NCBI GenBank assembly: GCA_016778675.1
Contig: JADHPA010000002.1
Span: forward strand, 1-47,799
Direction of reading: 5' to 3'
Source: Candidatus Pelagibacter sp.
GTDB lineage: Bacteria > Pseudomonadota > Alphaproteobacteria > Pelagibacterales > Pelagibacteraceae
Length of the DNA stretch: 47,799 nucleotides
Of the stretch, positions 25,414 through 34,421 are shown in pieces. A program made the translations under genes and the position numbers. Each line of letters begins with the position of its first letter. Position 1 is the first letter of the stretch. The notes beneath the pieces were generated by a model. It did no database searches and was not told where the DNA came from. It saw only the letters and a program-made list of their open reading frames with translations.

Positions 25414-26060
25414 TTACTAAAAATTTTTCCAACAAGATATAATCCTAAAGCAACCGCAGGTCCTATTCCAAAAGCAAACAATAAAGTTCCAAGTCCCACT
25501 ATCCCTCCAAGATACCAACCTACAGACATTACGGTAATTTCAATAGCGCCTCTTACTAATGCAATTGGTAAATTAGTTTTTTTTTGTAAACCCACCATTA
25601 GCCCATCTCTTGGCCCTGCTCCTAAATTTGCAACAAGGTAGATACCACCACCCAACCCAACGATAAGCACAGCAGCAATAGCTAAAAGAACTTGATTAAT
25701 ATAATTTTCTGGAGTTGGTACAAAATTAATACAAACATCAATCATTAATCCAATAATAATCGCATTCAAAATTGTTCCAATTCCAGGTTTCTGTTTTAAA
25801 GGTAACCAAAGAAGTAAAACTCCTATGCTTACAAAAATAGTTATTATTCCTGTTGAAAAATTAACATTTAATGAAATACCTTGGGCAAGAACACTCCAGG
25901 GTGAAGCTCCTGCAAATGATACAATTAATAATCCCTCACCTAAACCGAACAAAATAAGACCAAACACTAAAAAAAAAAGTGAGGAAAATTTTGGTTTGAG
26001 ATTTAAAGGTTTTTCAGAACTCCATGATACTTTAGGAATATTTTTAATATATAAAAACAT
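25410..26060 (-). CDS. YczE/YitT-like integral membrane protein
   Basis: A 216-residue protein with five or six membrane segments: FFLVFGLILFGLGEGLLIVS, a stretch around TIFVSIGVLLLWLPLK, LAIAAVLIVGLGGGIYLV, and others. GAGPRDGLMVGLQKKTNLPIA is the conserved loop seen in the YczE group (GxGPxD-x-L). These are small bacterial membrane proteins of unknown function, sometimes proposed as transporters. It stands alone between typA (convergent, 4-base overlap) and the DUF6134-like gene (divergent). Confidence 0.78.
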   Translation of the reverse strand: MFLYIKNIPKVSWSSEKPLNLKPKFSSLFFLVFGLILFGLGEGLLIVSFAGASPWSVLAQGISLNVNFSTGIITIFVSIGVLLLWLPLKQKPGIGTILNAIIIGLMIDVCINFVPTPENYINQVLLAIAAVLIVGLGGGIYLVANLGAGPRDGLMVGLQKKTNLPIALVRGAIEITVMSVGWYLGGIVGLGTLLFAFGIGPAVALGLYLVGKIFSN

Positions 26061-26129
26061 ACAATAATATTTTATGTATTTTATACTTATCTAATTTACA
26101 AGATTATTGTTATCAAAAATTTATTTAGG

Positions 26130-26160
26130 AGTGTAAGCAACATTATAATGTTTTTTACTC
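26130..26160. other. Imperfect inverted repeat around a 14-base palindrome
   Basis: AACATTATAATGTT at 26139-26152 is a perfect palindrome, extended with mismatches by GAGT and ACTC at 26130 and 26160. It lies in the 157-base spacer between two divergent genes and is followed by T's on the plus strand. It could be an operator or part of a transcript end; sequence alone does not decide. Confidence 0.35.
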
Positions 26161-26217
26161 ATTTTATAAATTAAAGACTTTCTTCAAAAAAAAAGAGGTC
26201 TAATATTCTAATTTATA

Positions 26218-26901
26218 ATGAAAAAATTATTAATATTTATTTTTACACTGGTAGTGCTTACTTCAAACCTTTACGCACACACATCTCATTACAAAGACTT
26301 TAAAAAGATAGAGATGGAAATTTTAAAAGATGGAAAAGTGATTGGGTATAATTATTATTTTTTTGAAAAAGTTGATGACATATTGATAATTAAAAATCAA
26401 ATTCAATTTAAAGTAAACCTATTTGGCATTGAAGTTTTTAATCTCGAGGGGTATGGAGTAGAAAAACATAAAGATGATAAACTGATATCATACGAGTCAA
26501 AGACTTTACAGAATGATAGAGAGAAATTTGTAAATCTCATTTATGATTCTAAATCAGATAAATTCAAAATTAATGGATCATCTTATATTGGTCTTGCAGA
26601 TACTAAAAATATAATAGGAAATTGGTGGAACCATCAGATATTACAAGCAGAGTCGCAAATTAGCCCTATATCAGGCAGTATAAAAGAACAGGTTGTAAAT
26701 TTTTTAGGTAAAGAAAAAATTGAATTATATGGAAGTATAATTGAGGTCGACCACTTTAAATTGACATCAAAAGATATGACCATTCCTAAAGATAAAAGAC
26801 TAGATTTCGATGTTTGGTACGATAGAGAAAAAGCAATGATTGTAAAAGTTGCTTATTCAAGACTTGGAAACTGGGAGTATAGATTAAAGAGCTACAAATA
26901 A
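26218..26901 (+). CDS. Secreted DUF6134-like protein
   Basis: The 227-residue product has a clear signal peptide, LLIFIFTLVVLTSNLYA, cleaved before HTSHYKDF. The mature part is beta-rich, with the phrases KDGKVIGYNYYFFEKVDD and DFDVWYDREKAMIVKVAYSR close to its end; overall it resembles the DUF6134 group of periplasmic proteins. Related proteins look like single-domain beta-barrel or lipocalin-like folds, with no proven activity. It is monocistronic, convergent with the FAD oxidoreductase 6 bases downstream. The family match is from pattern memory and is moderate. Confidence 0.65.
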   Translation: MKKLLIFIFTLVVLTSNLYAHTSHYKDFKKIEMEILKDGKVIGYNYYFFEKVDDILIIKNQIQFKVNLFGIEVFNLEGYGVEKHKDDKLISYESKTLQNDREKFVNLIYDSKSDKFKINGSSYIGLADTKNIIGNWWNHQILQAESQISPISGSIKEQVVNFLGKEKIELYGSIIEVDHFKLTSKDMTIPKDKRLDFDVWYDREKAMIVKVAYSRLGNWEYRLKSYK

Positions 26902-26907
26902 AATTTA

Positions 26908-27876
26908 TTATTTAATTTTAAGAGATAAATCTTTTGCACTTAGCCATCCTGACTCAAGTCTTGATCCAACAAACCAGTCTGCGCATACACCCAATCTTAA
27001 AGAACTATTCCAGTAACTTTTTATTTTAAGTGGGTTTGAATTAAACGCATACTTCCATCCATGATTTTTTGAATGTAAAATTTTACTTTTTTTAAAACCT
27101 GTAAGTTTAAAAAATTTGTCTATTAATATTTTGGAATTTTGTAATTTATTAATTCTATTATTATTAATGACTTTGTTTGCCCATTTAGGAGTACTTTGAA
27201 GAGTCCATAAATCATAATTGCTCTTAAATCTTTTTTTACTATTTTCATAAGCAGCCCACCCTAGAACTGAGTCTGAGAAAAAATAACTACTGATTTTTGA
27301 TCCTAAATTTTTAACAACCATCATAATTGTTATATTGGCTTCCATTTTAATTTTCTGATTGATAAAAGAATTTTTAATATATTTTTTTGATAATTTTTTT
27401 AGTTGAGGAAATGGACATGTTAAAATTATTGATTTGTAAAATTTCTTAGAACCATCATTAAAAGTAAGCTGCCAAATACTATTTTTGTGTAAAATATTGG
27501 TAACCTCACTATTAAAAAAACAATTAATATCTTTTAAGAGGTATTTGCTGATGGCATTATTGCCATTCTTACCAATTATTTTGATATGTTTTTTATTTTC
27601 TTTGATATTTTCTTTTAAAAAAAGATGTTTACCAGGCCATTTTTTTAAAATTTTTTTTGAAATTAAATTATCTACAAACCTTTTAAATTTGATATTTTTT
27701 GGAGAAATATATTGAGCCCCATGATCAAAGCTTTCTTTGAGATTAAATTTTTTATTTGATGCTCTTCCACCAGCACCTCTAGCTTTATCATATACATCTA
27801 CAATATATTTTTTACTTAGATGATTTGCTATTGTTGCGCCTGATATGCCTGAACCAATAACACAAAAATCTTTCAT
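26908..27876 (-). CDS. FAD-dependent amine oxidase-like oxidoreductase (renalase-like)
   Basis: The 322-residue protein begins with CVIGSGISGATIANHLSKKY, the FAD-binding GxGxxG, followed by the acidic residue in VDVYDKARGAGGRASNKK, which matches the GG-doublet motif of the renalase/amine oxidase family. DHGAQYISPKN follows as in that group. The C-terminal LRLGVCADWFVGSRLESGWLSAK is the second FAD contact region. The physiological substrate is unknown; renalase itself oxidises wrongly reduced NAD(P)H isomers. It overlaps the tldE stop as ATGA and is the last gene of the tldD-tldE run. Confidence 0.83.
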   Translation of the reverse strand: MKDFCVIGSGISGATIANHLSKKYIVDVYDKARGAGGRASNKKFNLKESFDHGAQYISPKNIKFKRFVDNLISKKILKKWPGKHLFLKENIKENKKHIKIIGKNGNNAISKYLLKDINCFFNSEVTNILHKNSIWQLTFNDGSKKFYKSIILTCPFPQLKKLSKKYIKNSFINQKIKMEANITIMMVVKNLGSKISSYFFSDSVLGWAAYENSKKRFKSNYDLWTLQSTPKWANKVINNNRINKLQNSKILIDKFFKLTGFKKSKILHSKNHGWKYAFNSNPLKIKSYWNSSLRLGVCADWFVGSRLESGWLSAKDLSLKIK

Positions 27877-29192
27877 TTACCGGCAACTACCATGCCTTCA
27901 ATTAATATTGTTGGTGCATTTGTTGAATATTTAAACTCTAGATCATCTGCTAAAGTAATATTTTTGAATATATCTTTAAAATTTCCTGCAATAGTAATTT
28001 CACTTACGGGATATTTAAATATTCCATCTTCGATCATAAAACCATTTGCACCCACTGAATAATCTCCTGTAACTAAGTTACTCCCATGACCAATTGTTTC
28101 AGTAATATACAATACTCTTTTATTAAGTTTTAAAAGCTCCCTATATGAAACTGAGCCTTTTTCAAAAAATAAATTACTTGTTCCACCAGATCTACCATTA
28201 GATTTTAGGTTTAATTTTTTTCCATTATAGGTGTCCACTAAATAATGTTTTAAAACACCACAATCAACTAACTTTAATTCTTCAGTTTTAACACCCTCAG
28301 AATCAAAATATCTTGAGCCCAATCCTTTAACAATATCAGGTTTGTCATAAATGTTGATTGAAGATGAAAATATTTCTTCATCAATTTTACCTTTCAAGAA
28401 AGATGTGCCTCTTGCAATAGATGATGCTGATATAGCATTTGCTAAAACACCTAATATCCCTTTTGAAATTCTTCTATCAAAGATAATGCTAATTTTTTCA
28501 CTTTCTATTTTTTTTGGATTTAATTTCTGTATTGTTTTTTTTGCAGCAACTGATCCAATTTGTTGAGGTCTAATCATATCCTGTAAATGACAAGTGCTTG
28601 TAAATTCATAATCTCTTTCCATTTTGTCATTTGCATCTTTGGCAACAGCAACACATGATGCTGAAAAAGATGAAGATTTATAACCATTTATAAATCCATT
28701 ACTATTTGCTAATATAAAATTAGACTTAGATTCAGTAAAACCTGTTTCAGTATTAATAATTTCTTTTTTTTGAAGTGCTGCTTCTTCGGCTTCTTTTAAA
28801 TATTCAATTTTTTCATCATTTTCGATATGATCGTCATCATATAAGTTTAGGTCATTAATTTTATCAGCCAGCAATTCTTTGTCTGGTAAAGAATTATACT
28901 CATCCTCTGGTGTAATTTTTGTTGTCTCAATGCATCGCTCAATTAAAGTTTCTATATTATCATCATTAAGATTTGATGATGTAATGCTAGATTTTTTTTT
29001 TCCAATATAAGTTGTTAAACTTATAGCTAAGCTGTCTGACCTATCAGACTCGTCTAACTTTTTATTTCTGTAATTAACTGTCTCTGATATAGAGTGCATA
29101 ACAGCAGCACTGCTTTCTGTAGCACCTAACTTTTTAGCTAAATCAATACAAAATGAGGCTTTTTTTTTTAAATATTCCTGATCTTTTACCAT
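27873..29192 (-). CDS. pmbA: TldE/PmbA subunit of the TldD-TldE protease
   Basis: TldE pairs with TldD to form a metalloprotease that digests unfolded or modified peptides; in E. coli it matures microcin B17 and degrades CcdA. The 439-residue protein is of normal length. KISIIFDRRISKGILGVLANAISA and GVLKHYLVDTYNGKKLNLKSNG are typical of this subunit, as is GDYSVGANGFMIEDG near the end. It lacks the HExxxH of TldD, as expected. It starts 5 bases after tldD. Confidence 0.94.
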   Translation of the reverse strand: MVKDQEYLKKKASFCIDLAKKLGATESSAAVMHSISETVNYRNKKLDESDRSDSLAISLTTYIGKKKSSITSSNLNDDNIETLIERCIETTKITPEDEYNSLPDKELLADKINDLNLYDDDHIENDEKIEYLKEAEEAALQKKEIINTETGFTESKSNFILANSNGFINGYKSSSFSASCVAVAKDANDKMERDYEFTSTCHLQDMIRPQQIGSVAAKKTIQKLNPKKIESEKISIIFDRRISKGILGVLANAISASSIARGTSFLKGKIDEEIFSSSINIYDKPDIVKGLGSRYFDSEGVKTEELKLVDCGVLKHYLVDTYNGKKLNLKSNGRSGGTSNLFFEKGSVSYRELLKLNKRVLYITETIGHGSNLVTGDYSVGANGFMIEDGIFKYPVSEITIAGNFKDIFKNITLADDLEFKYSTNAPTILIEGMVVAGK

Positions 29193-29197
29193 TTATA

Positions 29198-30610
29198 TTA
29201 TAATTGAGTTCCACCAACAGTCATTTTGTCAATTAAGATTGAGGGTTGCGCAACACCAACGGGAACGCCTTGACCCGCTTTACCACATGTTCCAATACCT
29301 GGATCAAGCATCATATTATTTCCAACCAATGAAACTTCTTTTAAAATAGATGGTCCATCACCAATTAAAGTTGCACCCTTAATAGGAGAGCCTATTTTTC
29401 CATTTATAATTTCGTAAGCTTCAGTGCAATTGAATACAAATTTTCCTGAAGTAATATCAACTTGTCCTCCACCAAAACTTACAGCAAATATTCCCTTATC
29501 AACTGACTTAATCATTTCCTCTTGAGAATATTTTCCATTCATCATCATGGTATTTCTCATTCTTGGAAGGACAACATGCTTGTAACTTTCTCTTCTACCA
29601 CTACCTGTAGATCTTGTATTCATTAATCTTGCATTTAATCGATCTTGCATAAAATTTTTTAATATTCCATTTTCAATTAAGACTGTTTTTTCAGTTGGTG
29701 TGCCCTCGTCATCAATTGTTAGACTACCTCTTCTGTTATGAAGTGTTCCGTCATCAATAATTGTTACACCTTCACTAGCCACTCTTTGGCCCATTAAGTT
29801 ATGAAATGCAGATGTTTTTTTTCTATTAAAGTCACCTTCTAATCCGTGTCCTATTGCTTCATGTATCAATATTGCAGGCCAACCTGATCCTAAAACAACT
29901 TTCATCTCTCCTGCGGGGGCTGGTTTGCTATCAAGGTTTACTGATGCAATTCTAAAGGCTTCATCACATACATTTTTCCAATTGTCATCTTTTAAATATT
30001 CATCATAGGATTGTCTTCCTCCAATTCCATAAACACCAGTTTCTTTCTTTCCATTTTTCTCAAGCATTACCGAAACATTAAAACGAATTAATGGTCTAAC
30101 ATCAGTTAATACCTCTCCACCTGACCTTATGATTTCTATAGATTTATATTCTCCTGCAAAACTAGCAGTGACCTGCTGAACTATTCCACCTTTTGCTCTA
30201 GTATAACTATTAACTTTTTTTAAAAGCTCTAATTTAGACTCAAGTGATTTTTCATCTATCGGATTAATATCTTTATAAAGTTTTTCATTGGTCTTGGGAA
30301 TTTCATGATTATAAATACCTTTTTGTGATTTAAGAGTTGAACTTAAATTGTTAGCAGACTGCTTTAACGAATTTCTTGAAATCTCATTAGAATGAGAATA
30401 AGCAACTACCTCACCTGTAACTGCTCTTAAACCATATCCTAAATCAGAGCTATAACTTGAGCTCTTAATTTTATCATCATCCAGTACAATTGACTCACTC
30501 TTTGAATTTTCTAAATATAGCTCACCGTCATCACAATTATTTAAAGTCTCAGAAATAATATTTTCTGCATCTTTTCTAGATAAATCTGTTTTAGTAAAAA
30601 AATCACTCAC
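29198..30610 (-). CDS. tldD: TldD metalloprotease catalytic subunit
   Basis: The catalytic partner of TldE. The 470-residue protein shows the zinc-binding HExxxH in ILIHEAIGHGLEGDFNRKK near residue 252, plus the third ligand region with GFGGGQVD-like SFGGGQVDITSGKF. The C-terminal block MMLDPGIGTCGKAGQGVPVG is strongly conserved. GSLTIDDEGTPTEKTVLIE is another family block. It heads the operon tldD-tldE-FAD oxidoreductase. The 106-base divergent spacer to the rhodanese gene should contain its promoter. Confidence 0.95.
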   Translation of the reverse strand: MSDFFTKTDLSRKDAENIISETLNNCDDGELYLENSKSESIVLDDDKIKSSSYSSDLGYGLRAVTGEVVAYSHSNEISRNSLKQSANNLSSTLKSQKGIYNHEIPKTNEKLYKDINPIDEKSLESKLELLKKVNSYTRAKGGIVQQVTASFAGEYKSIEIIRSGGEVLTDVRPLIRFNVSVMLEKNGKKETGVYGIGGRQSYDEYLKDDNWKNVCDEAFRIASVNLDSKPAPAGEMKVVLGSGWPAILIHEAIGHGLEGDFNRKKTSAFHNLMGQRVASEGVTIIDDGTLHNRRGSLTIDDEGTPTEKTVLIENGILKNFMQDRLNARLMNTRSTGSGRRESYKHVVLPRMRNTMMMNGKYSQEEMIKSVDKGIFAVSFGGGQVDITSGKFVFNCTEAYEIINGKIGSPIKGATLIGDGPSILKEVSLVGNNMMLDPGIGTCGKAGQGVPVGVAQPSILIDKMTVGGTQL

Positions 30611-30716
30611 ATGTAATAGATAATAGGTATATTTATATTTTCAATCTGCGTATTTCACGCATATACAAAATGATTGATTATGTGTAATTTTATTTTTTAA
30701 CAAAAATAAGGATAAA

Positions 30717-31079
30717 ATGAAAAAATTTGATGAATTAATGAGCGTTTCCAATGAAATAACTAATATCTCTGTAGATGAAGCAAGAGAAAAATTAAAGGAC
30801 CCAAATGTTCAATTTATTGATGTTAGGGACAAAAGTAGTTTTGATTCAGGGACTATAGGAAATGCAATTAATCTTGAAAGAGGCTTGCTTGAATTTTATT
30901 TAGCAGAAGGTAGTCCTTTAGAAAATGAAAATTTTAAAAACAACCCTGATAAAGAATATATAGTTTTTTGTGGTCTTGGTGGCCAAAGTACTCTTGCAAC
31001 AAAAACGATGCAAGAAATGGGAATAAAGAATGTAAAAAATATGACAGGTGGAATTAAGGCTTGGAAAGAAGATAAATAA
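30717..31079 (+). CDS. Single-domain rhodanese (sulfurtransferase)
   Basis: A 120-residue rhodanese domain. VQFIDVRDKSSFDSGTIGNA is the CH2A-like start and VFCGLGGQSTLATKTMQEMG holds the active-site Cys in a seven-member loop CGLGGQS, followed by NMTGGIKAWKE. The loop length suits sulfur rather than phosphate substrates. The product is cytoplasmic with no signal. It is followed 3 bases later by a DUF393 thiol protein, hinting at a shared thiol/sulfur function. Confidence 0.9.
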   Translation: MKKFDELMSVSNEITNISVDEAREKLKDPNVQFIDVRDKSSFDSGTIGNAINLERGLLEFYLAEGSPLENENFKNNPDKEYIVFCGLGGQSTLATKTMQEMGIKNVKNMTGGIKAWKEDK

Positions 31080-31082
31080 TTC

Positions 31083-31430
31083 GTGAAAGTGTATTTTAAT
31101 AATTCCTGTAAAATTTGCCGAACAGAGATTAATCTGTATAAAAAACAAAACATAAAAAATATTGAATGGGTTGATATCACAGACAATGAAACAGCAGAAA
31201 TAGAAACTCAGAAAGATGCAAAAAGTCTTTTAAGAAGACTTCATATTAAAGATGGTGAAAATGTTATTGAGGGTGCAGAAGCTTTCTTATTAATCTGGAA
31301 AAATATTCCTAAATATAGATTTCTCTACAAAGTTTTAAAAAAACCTATAATCTTTAATTTATTTTCATTTTTTTATGAAATTGTTGCATTTTTTTTATTC
31401 CTAAAAAATAAAAACCAGCTTTTAAAGTAG
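31083..31430 (+). CDS. DUF393 (DCC family) thiol-disulfide oxidoreductase-like protein
   Basis: The 115-residue protein starts with a GTG codon and reads VYFNNSCKICRTEINLYKK, where the CxxC at residues 9-12 replaces the DxxCxxC of classical DCC proteins. RLHIKDGENVIEGAEAFLLIWK is the second family block. The C-terminal third has a hydrophobic segment near IFNLFSFFYEIVAFFLFL. DCC proteins are thioredoxin-like and of unclear role. It is 3 bases after the rhodanese gene and clearly co-transcribed. Confidence 0.84.
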   Translation: MKVYFNNSCKICRTEINLYKKQNIKNIEWVDITDNETAEIETQKDAKSLLRRLHIKDGENVIEGAEAFLLIWKNIPKYRFLYKVLKKPIIFNLFSFFYEIVAFFLFLKNKNQLLK

Positions 31431-31484
31431 AAATTAGGTTTTTTTATTCTTGAGAATAAATATTGAATAAAATATCTTTTGCAA

Positions 31485-32027
31485 ATGAGAGTTTTAATAT
31501 TAGTTATATTATTTTTAAACCTTTCTTATTCTACCAGTTTTGCAGAAAAAAAAATTCTAAATAATCTATTCGATCAACTTAGAGATGTTACTAACCCAAA
31601 AACTGCTGAGTTACTGGAAAGAAAGATCTGGGATATTTGGAACGAACATCCAAATAATACGGAATTAACACAAAAATTAGAATTAGGAACAGAGCTTATG
31701 CAATATGGAGATTATAATTATGCACTGAAAGTTTTTAGTAATGTCATAGATAGTGATCCTGAGTGGTCTGAAGCATGGAATAAAAGAGCAACTGTATATT
31801 TTTTAATGAGTCAGTTTACAGAGTCTTTAAGTGATATTGATAAAGTTTTAAGTATAGAGCCTAGGCATTTCGGAGCTTTATCTGGACAAGCAAGAATTTA
31901 TATAAATTTAAAAAAGTATGAAAAAGCGATTAAAAGTATTGAAGAAGCATTAAAATTTCATCCTACATTTAAAAATCAAAAACTAATACCTGAAATTCAA
32001 AGGCTTATTAACGAAGAAAGTGTTTAA
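31485..32027 (+). CDS. TPR-repeat periplasmic protein
   Basis: The start is set at ATG 31485, since the track start is a TTG two codons earlier; this gives a signal peptide MRVLILVILFLNLSYSTSFA. The mature part has three TPR units, visible as ELMQYGDYNYALKVFSNVID, WNKRATVYFLMSQFTESLSD and ALSGQARIYINLKKYEKAIK. TPRs mediate protein contacts; the protein probably scaffolds something in the periplasm or inner membrane face. The partner is not evident. It ends 1 base from the convergent coiled-coil gene. Confidence 0.85.
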   Translation: MRVLILVILFLNLSYSTSFAEKKILNNLFDQLRDVTNPKTAELLERKIWDIWNEHPNNTELTQKLELGTELMQYGDYNYALKVFSNVIDSDPEWSEAWNKRATVYFLMSQFTESLSDIDKVLSIEPRHFGALSGQARIYINLKKYEKAIKSIEEALKFHPTFKNQKLIPEIQRLINEESV

Positions 32028-32028
32028 C

Positions 32029-33201
32029 TTAATCTTTTTTAGCTCTTATTCTCGAAATTAATTGAGTTAATGAATCCACCATTAAGTCTGATGCTTTAAA
32101 TATTTCATTGGCCTTAAATTCATGAGAAATATTTTTTTCTGGATTTGATTTATCTTCAATAACAATTCCTTCTTCTGGAGAATTATTCTTTATATAAATT
32201 AATAACAACCATTCTTCATCTGGAGCTTCATCCCATTTGATAAATATTTCTCCCGTTTCAAATCTTTGGTCAATACATCTAAAAATAGACATATGTCTTG
32301 TAATATGTCTTTTGTTAAGTTGAAAAACCAAACTACTTGCACTTCTATAGAAACTCTCAAGAGATAGTTCAATTTTTTGTCTAGCAATTTTATAGTCTCT
32401 TTCTTTTTGAAGTAGAGTTTCTCTATCTTCATTACCTTGAATTTCAACACCTAAAGCTTCTACTCTTTCTCTAATTTTTTGATCTCGTATAATTCTATAT
32501 TTATCTTTTAATTTTTCTATTCTTGCCTGAAGGCCTGTATAATCATCTCTTTTTTCCTTTAATGAAATTTTTTCAAGTTTTTCTAATTCTTTAATTTCTC
32601 TTATTCTGAATTTTTCAATTTGTTTATCTAGCTGTAACTGTTTTAAAAATTGTTTTTGTCTTTCAGCATGTTCAATTCTTATTAATACTTGTTCCTTTCG
32701 TAAAAATAACTTTATATCTCTTGCTCTTTCTTTCTCAAGTCTAGCCTCTTCCTTTAAAGCTTTCTCCTTAAGTTTGGTTTGTTCTTCCTCTTCTTTGATT
32801 TTTTGTTTTTGAATTAATAGTTTTTCTTTTTCTTTTTTTTCAATTTCTTCTATTTTTTTTCTTTTTTTTTCTTCAGCTTTTAAAATCTTATATTCAACTA
32901 TTCTATTAGCTATGCCATCAAAAAAGGCTTGTATATATTTTTCTAAACTAAAATTAATTTTAAAATTAAATTCTGGCTTTAAAGATTGTTGAAACCTAAC
33001 TATTTGTGAAACAAGGCTTATTTTTTTTTTATAACTAAATTTTTGTTTTTTAATTAATTTTTTTGAAATATTTTTTATTTTTTTTTTGTTATTAATTTTT
33101 CTCTTTTTTTTTAAATTTTTATATTTTTTCTTAATACTTTTTTTTACCTTATTTTTTTTTGAAGGTTTGTTTTTGATATTTTTTTTTTTTATTTTTTTCA
33201 T
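32029..33201 (-). CDS. Orphan Lys-rich coiled-coil protein with a C-terminal domain
   Basis: I do not recognise a family. The 390 residues fall into three parts: an extremely basic N-terminus (about 1-60, nearly all Lys with Asn and Ile), a long charged alternating Glu/Lys stretch (about 100-270) with heptad-like character as in LKEKALKEEARLEKERARDIK, and a C-terminal part with normal composition, including RHMSIFRCIDQRFETGEIFI and WDEAPDEEWLLLIYIKNN. The N-terminus would bind nucleic acid or acidic lipid; the C-terminal part looks folded, with aromatic residues. It follows cfa and the DapA-like gene on the minus strand, 29 bases after cfa, with its start inside a T-rich tract. Confidence 0.75.
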   Translation of the reverse strand: MKKIKKKNIKNKPSKKNKVKKSIKKKYKNLKKKRKINNKKKIKNISKKLIKKQKFSYKKKISLVSQIVRFQQSLKPEFNFKINFSLEKYIQAFFDGIANRIVEYKILKAEEKKRKKIEEIEKKEKEKLLIQKQKIKEEEEQTKLKEKALKEEARLEKERARDIKLFLRKEQVLIRIEHAERQKQFLKQLQLDKQIEKFRIREIKELEKLEKISLKEKRDDYTGLQARIEKLKDKYRIIRDQKIRERVEALGVEIQGNEDRETLLQKERDYKIARQKIELSLESFYRSASSLVFQLNKRHITRHMSIFRCIDQRFETGEIFIKWDEAPDEEWLLLIYIKNNSPEEGIVIEDKSNPEKNISHEFKANEIFKASDLMVDSLTQLISRIRAKKD

Positions 33202-33230
33202 ACTTTAAAAAGATTAGATTTATCAATTAA

Positions 33231-34421
33231 TTACTGATAAATATAGTCTCTTGTAGTAGGTGTTGAAGTGTAATTTTTAGCTAGTTGAAACTGGTAAACT
33301 ACCTGATCACCATATTTAAAAGCAATCTCACAAGATGTTAAGTAGAACTCCCACATTCTAAAAAATTTTTCATCAAACATCGATATTACTTTATTCTTAT
33401 TGCTTAAAAACCTTTCTTTCCAATGTCTTAAAGTTAATGAGTAATGAAGCTTTAAAACCTCAACATCAGATACAATTAAGCCTGATTTTTCTATTGGTTT
33501 TGTCATCTCACTCATGCTTGGTGTGTACCCTCCAGGGAATATATACTTATTAATCCATGGCTGAGGGTCTCTTGGGGGATCAACTGAGCCTATAGTATGA
33601 ACTATTGCTACTCCATTTTCGTCTAGTAAATTAAATATCTGATCAAAAAATTTTTTATAATATTTACGGCCAACATGCTCAAACATACCTACACTTACCA
33701 CTCTATCAAATTTATCATTAATTTGTCGGTAATCTAATAATTTGAAACGAACTTTTTTTTCTAAACCTAAATCCTTAATCTTTTTTAAACTAAAATTATA
33801 TTGATTTTCTGAAAGCGTAATTCCTGTAACATCACAATCTATGCTTTTAGCAATATCGATAGCGAGCGAACCCCAACCACTTCCTATATCGAGTATCCTT
33901 TGACCAGACTTAATATTTAATTTTTTTATGATATGATTAATTTTGTTATTTTGCGCAGTTTCTAAAGTATCATCTTCATTCTTAAAATAAGCACATGAGT
34001 ATTGTTTTTTTTGATCAAGAAATAAGTCATATAACTCATCAGAAATATCATAATGATGAGCAACATTCATTTTAGATTTTTTTATAAAATTAAAATTAGT
34101 TAAATATCTATAAGATCCTCTTAATTTATTTAAAATTTTATTAAATATATTTATATCTGTTCTGCCAATATTCATTAATGCGATATTTAAAAAATCAGTC
34201 AAAGATCCATTTTCAATCTCAATATCTCCTTCAGCATAAGCCTCTCCAAAATATAAATCTGGATAAAATAATAGTTTATAGTGTAGTTTTTTATTTAGTA
34301 GTCTAACAACTATAGGGTCCTTGTTAAATGGTGTGCCTATTATATATTTATTAGAAAAAGCATCAATTAATACAAAGCCATCCTTTTTAAAAATATTATT
34401 TAAAAATCTTGCTAATTGCAT
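33231..34421 (-). CDS. cfa: Cyclopropane-fatty-acyl-phospholipid synthase
   Basis: Cfa transfers a methylene from S-adenosylmethionine to unsaturated acyl chains of membrane phospholipids. The 396-residue protein has an N-terminal domain with YFGEAYAEGDIEIENGSL and a methyltransferase domain with NVAHHYDISDELYDLFLDQ, SCAYFKNEDDTLETAQNNK, and motif I ILDIGSGWGSLAIDIAKS near 160. FDRVVSVGMFEHVGRKYY and IFPGGYTPSMSEM are further Cfa signatures. It starts directly after the DapA-like stop with no gap, so translation is coupled. Confidence 0.93.
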   Translation of the reverse strand: MQLARFLNNIFKKDGFVLIDAFSNKYIIGTPFNKDPIVVRLLNKKLHYKLLFYPDLYFGEAYAEGDIEIENGSLTDFLNIALMNIGRTDINIFNKILNKLRGSYRYLTNFNFIKKSKMNVAHHYDISDELYDLFLDQKKQYSCAYFKNEDDTLETAQNNKINHIIKKLNIKSGQRILDIGSGWGSLAIDIAKSIDCDVTGITLSENQYNFSLKKIKDLGLEKKVRFKLLDYRQINDKFDRVVSVGMFEHVGRKYYKKFFDQIFNLLDENGVAIVHTIGSVDPPRDPQPWINKYIFPGGYTPSMSEMTKPIEKSGLIVSDVEVLKLHYSLTLRHWKERFLSNKNKVISMFDEKFFRMWEFYLTSCEIAFKYGDQVVYQFQLAKNYTSTPTTRDYIYQ

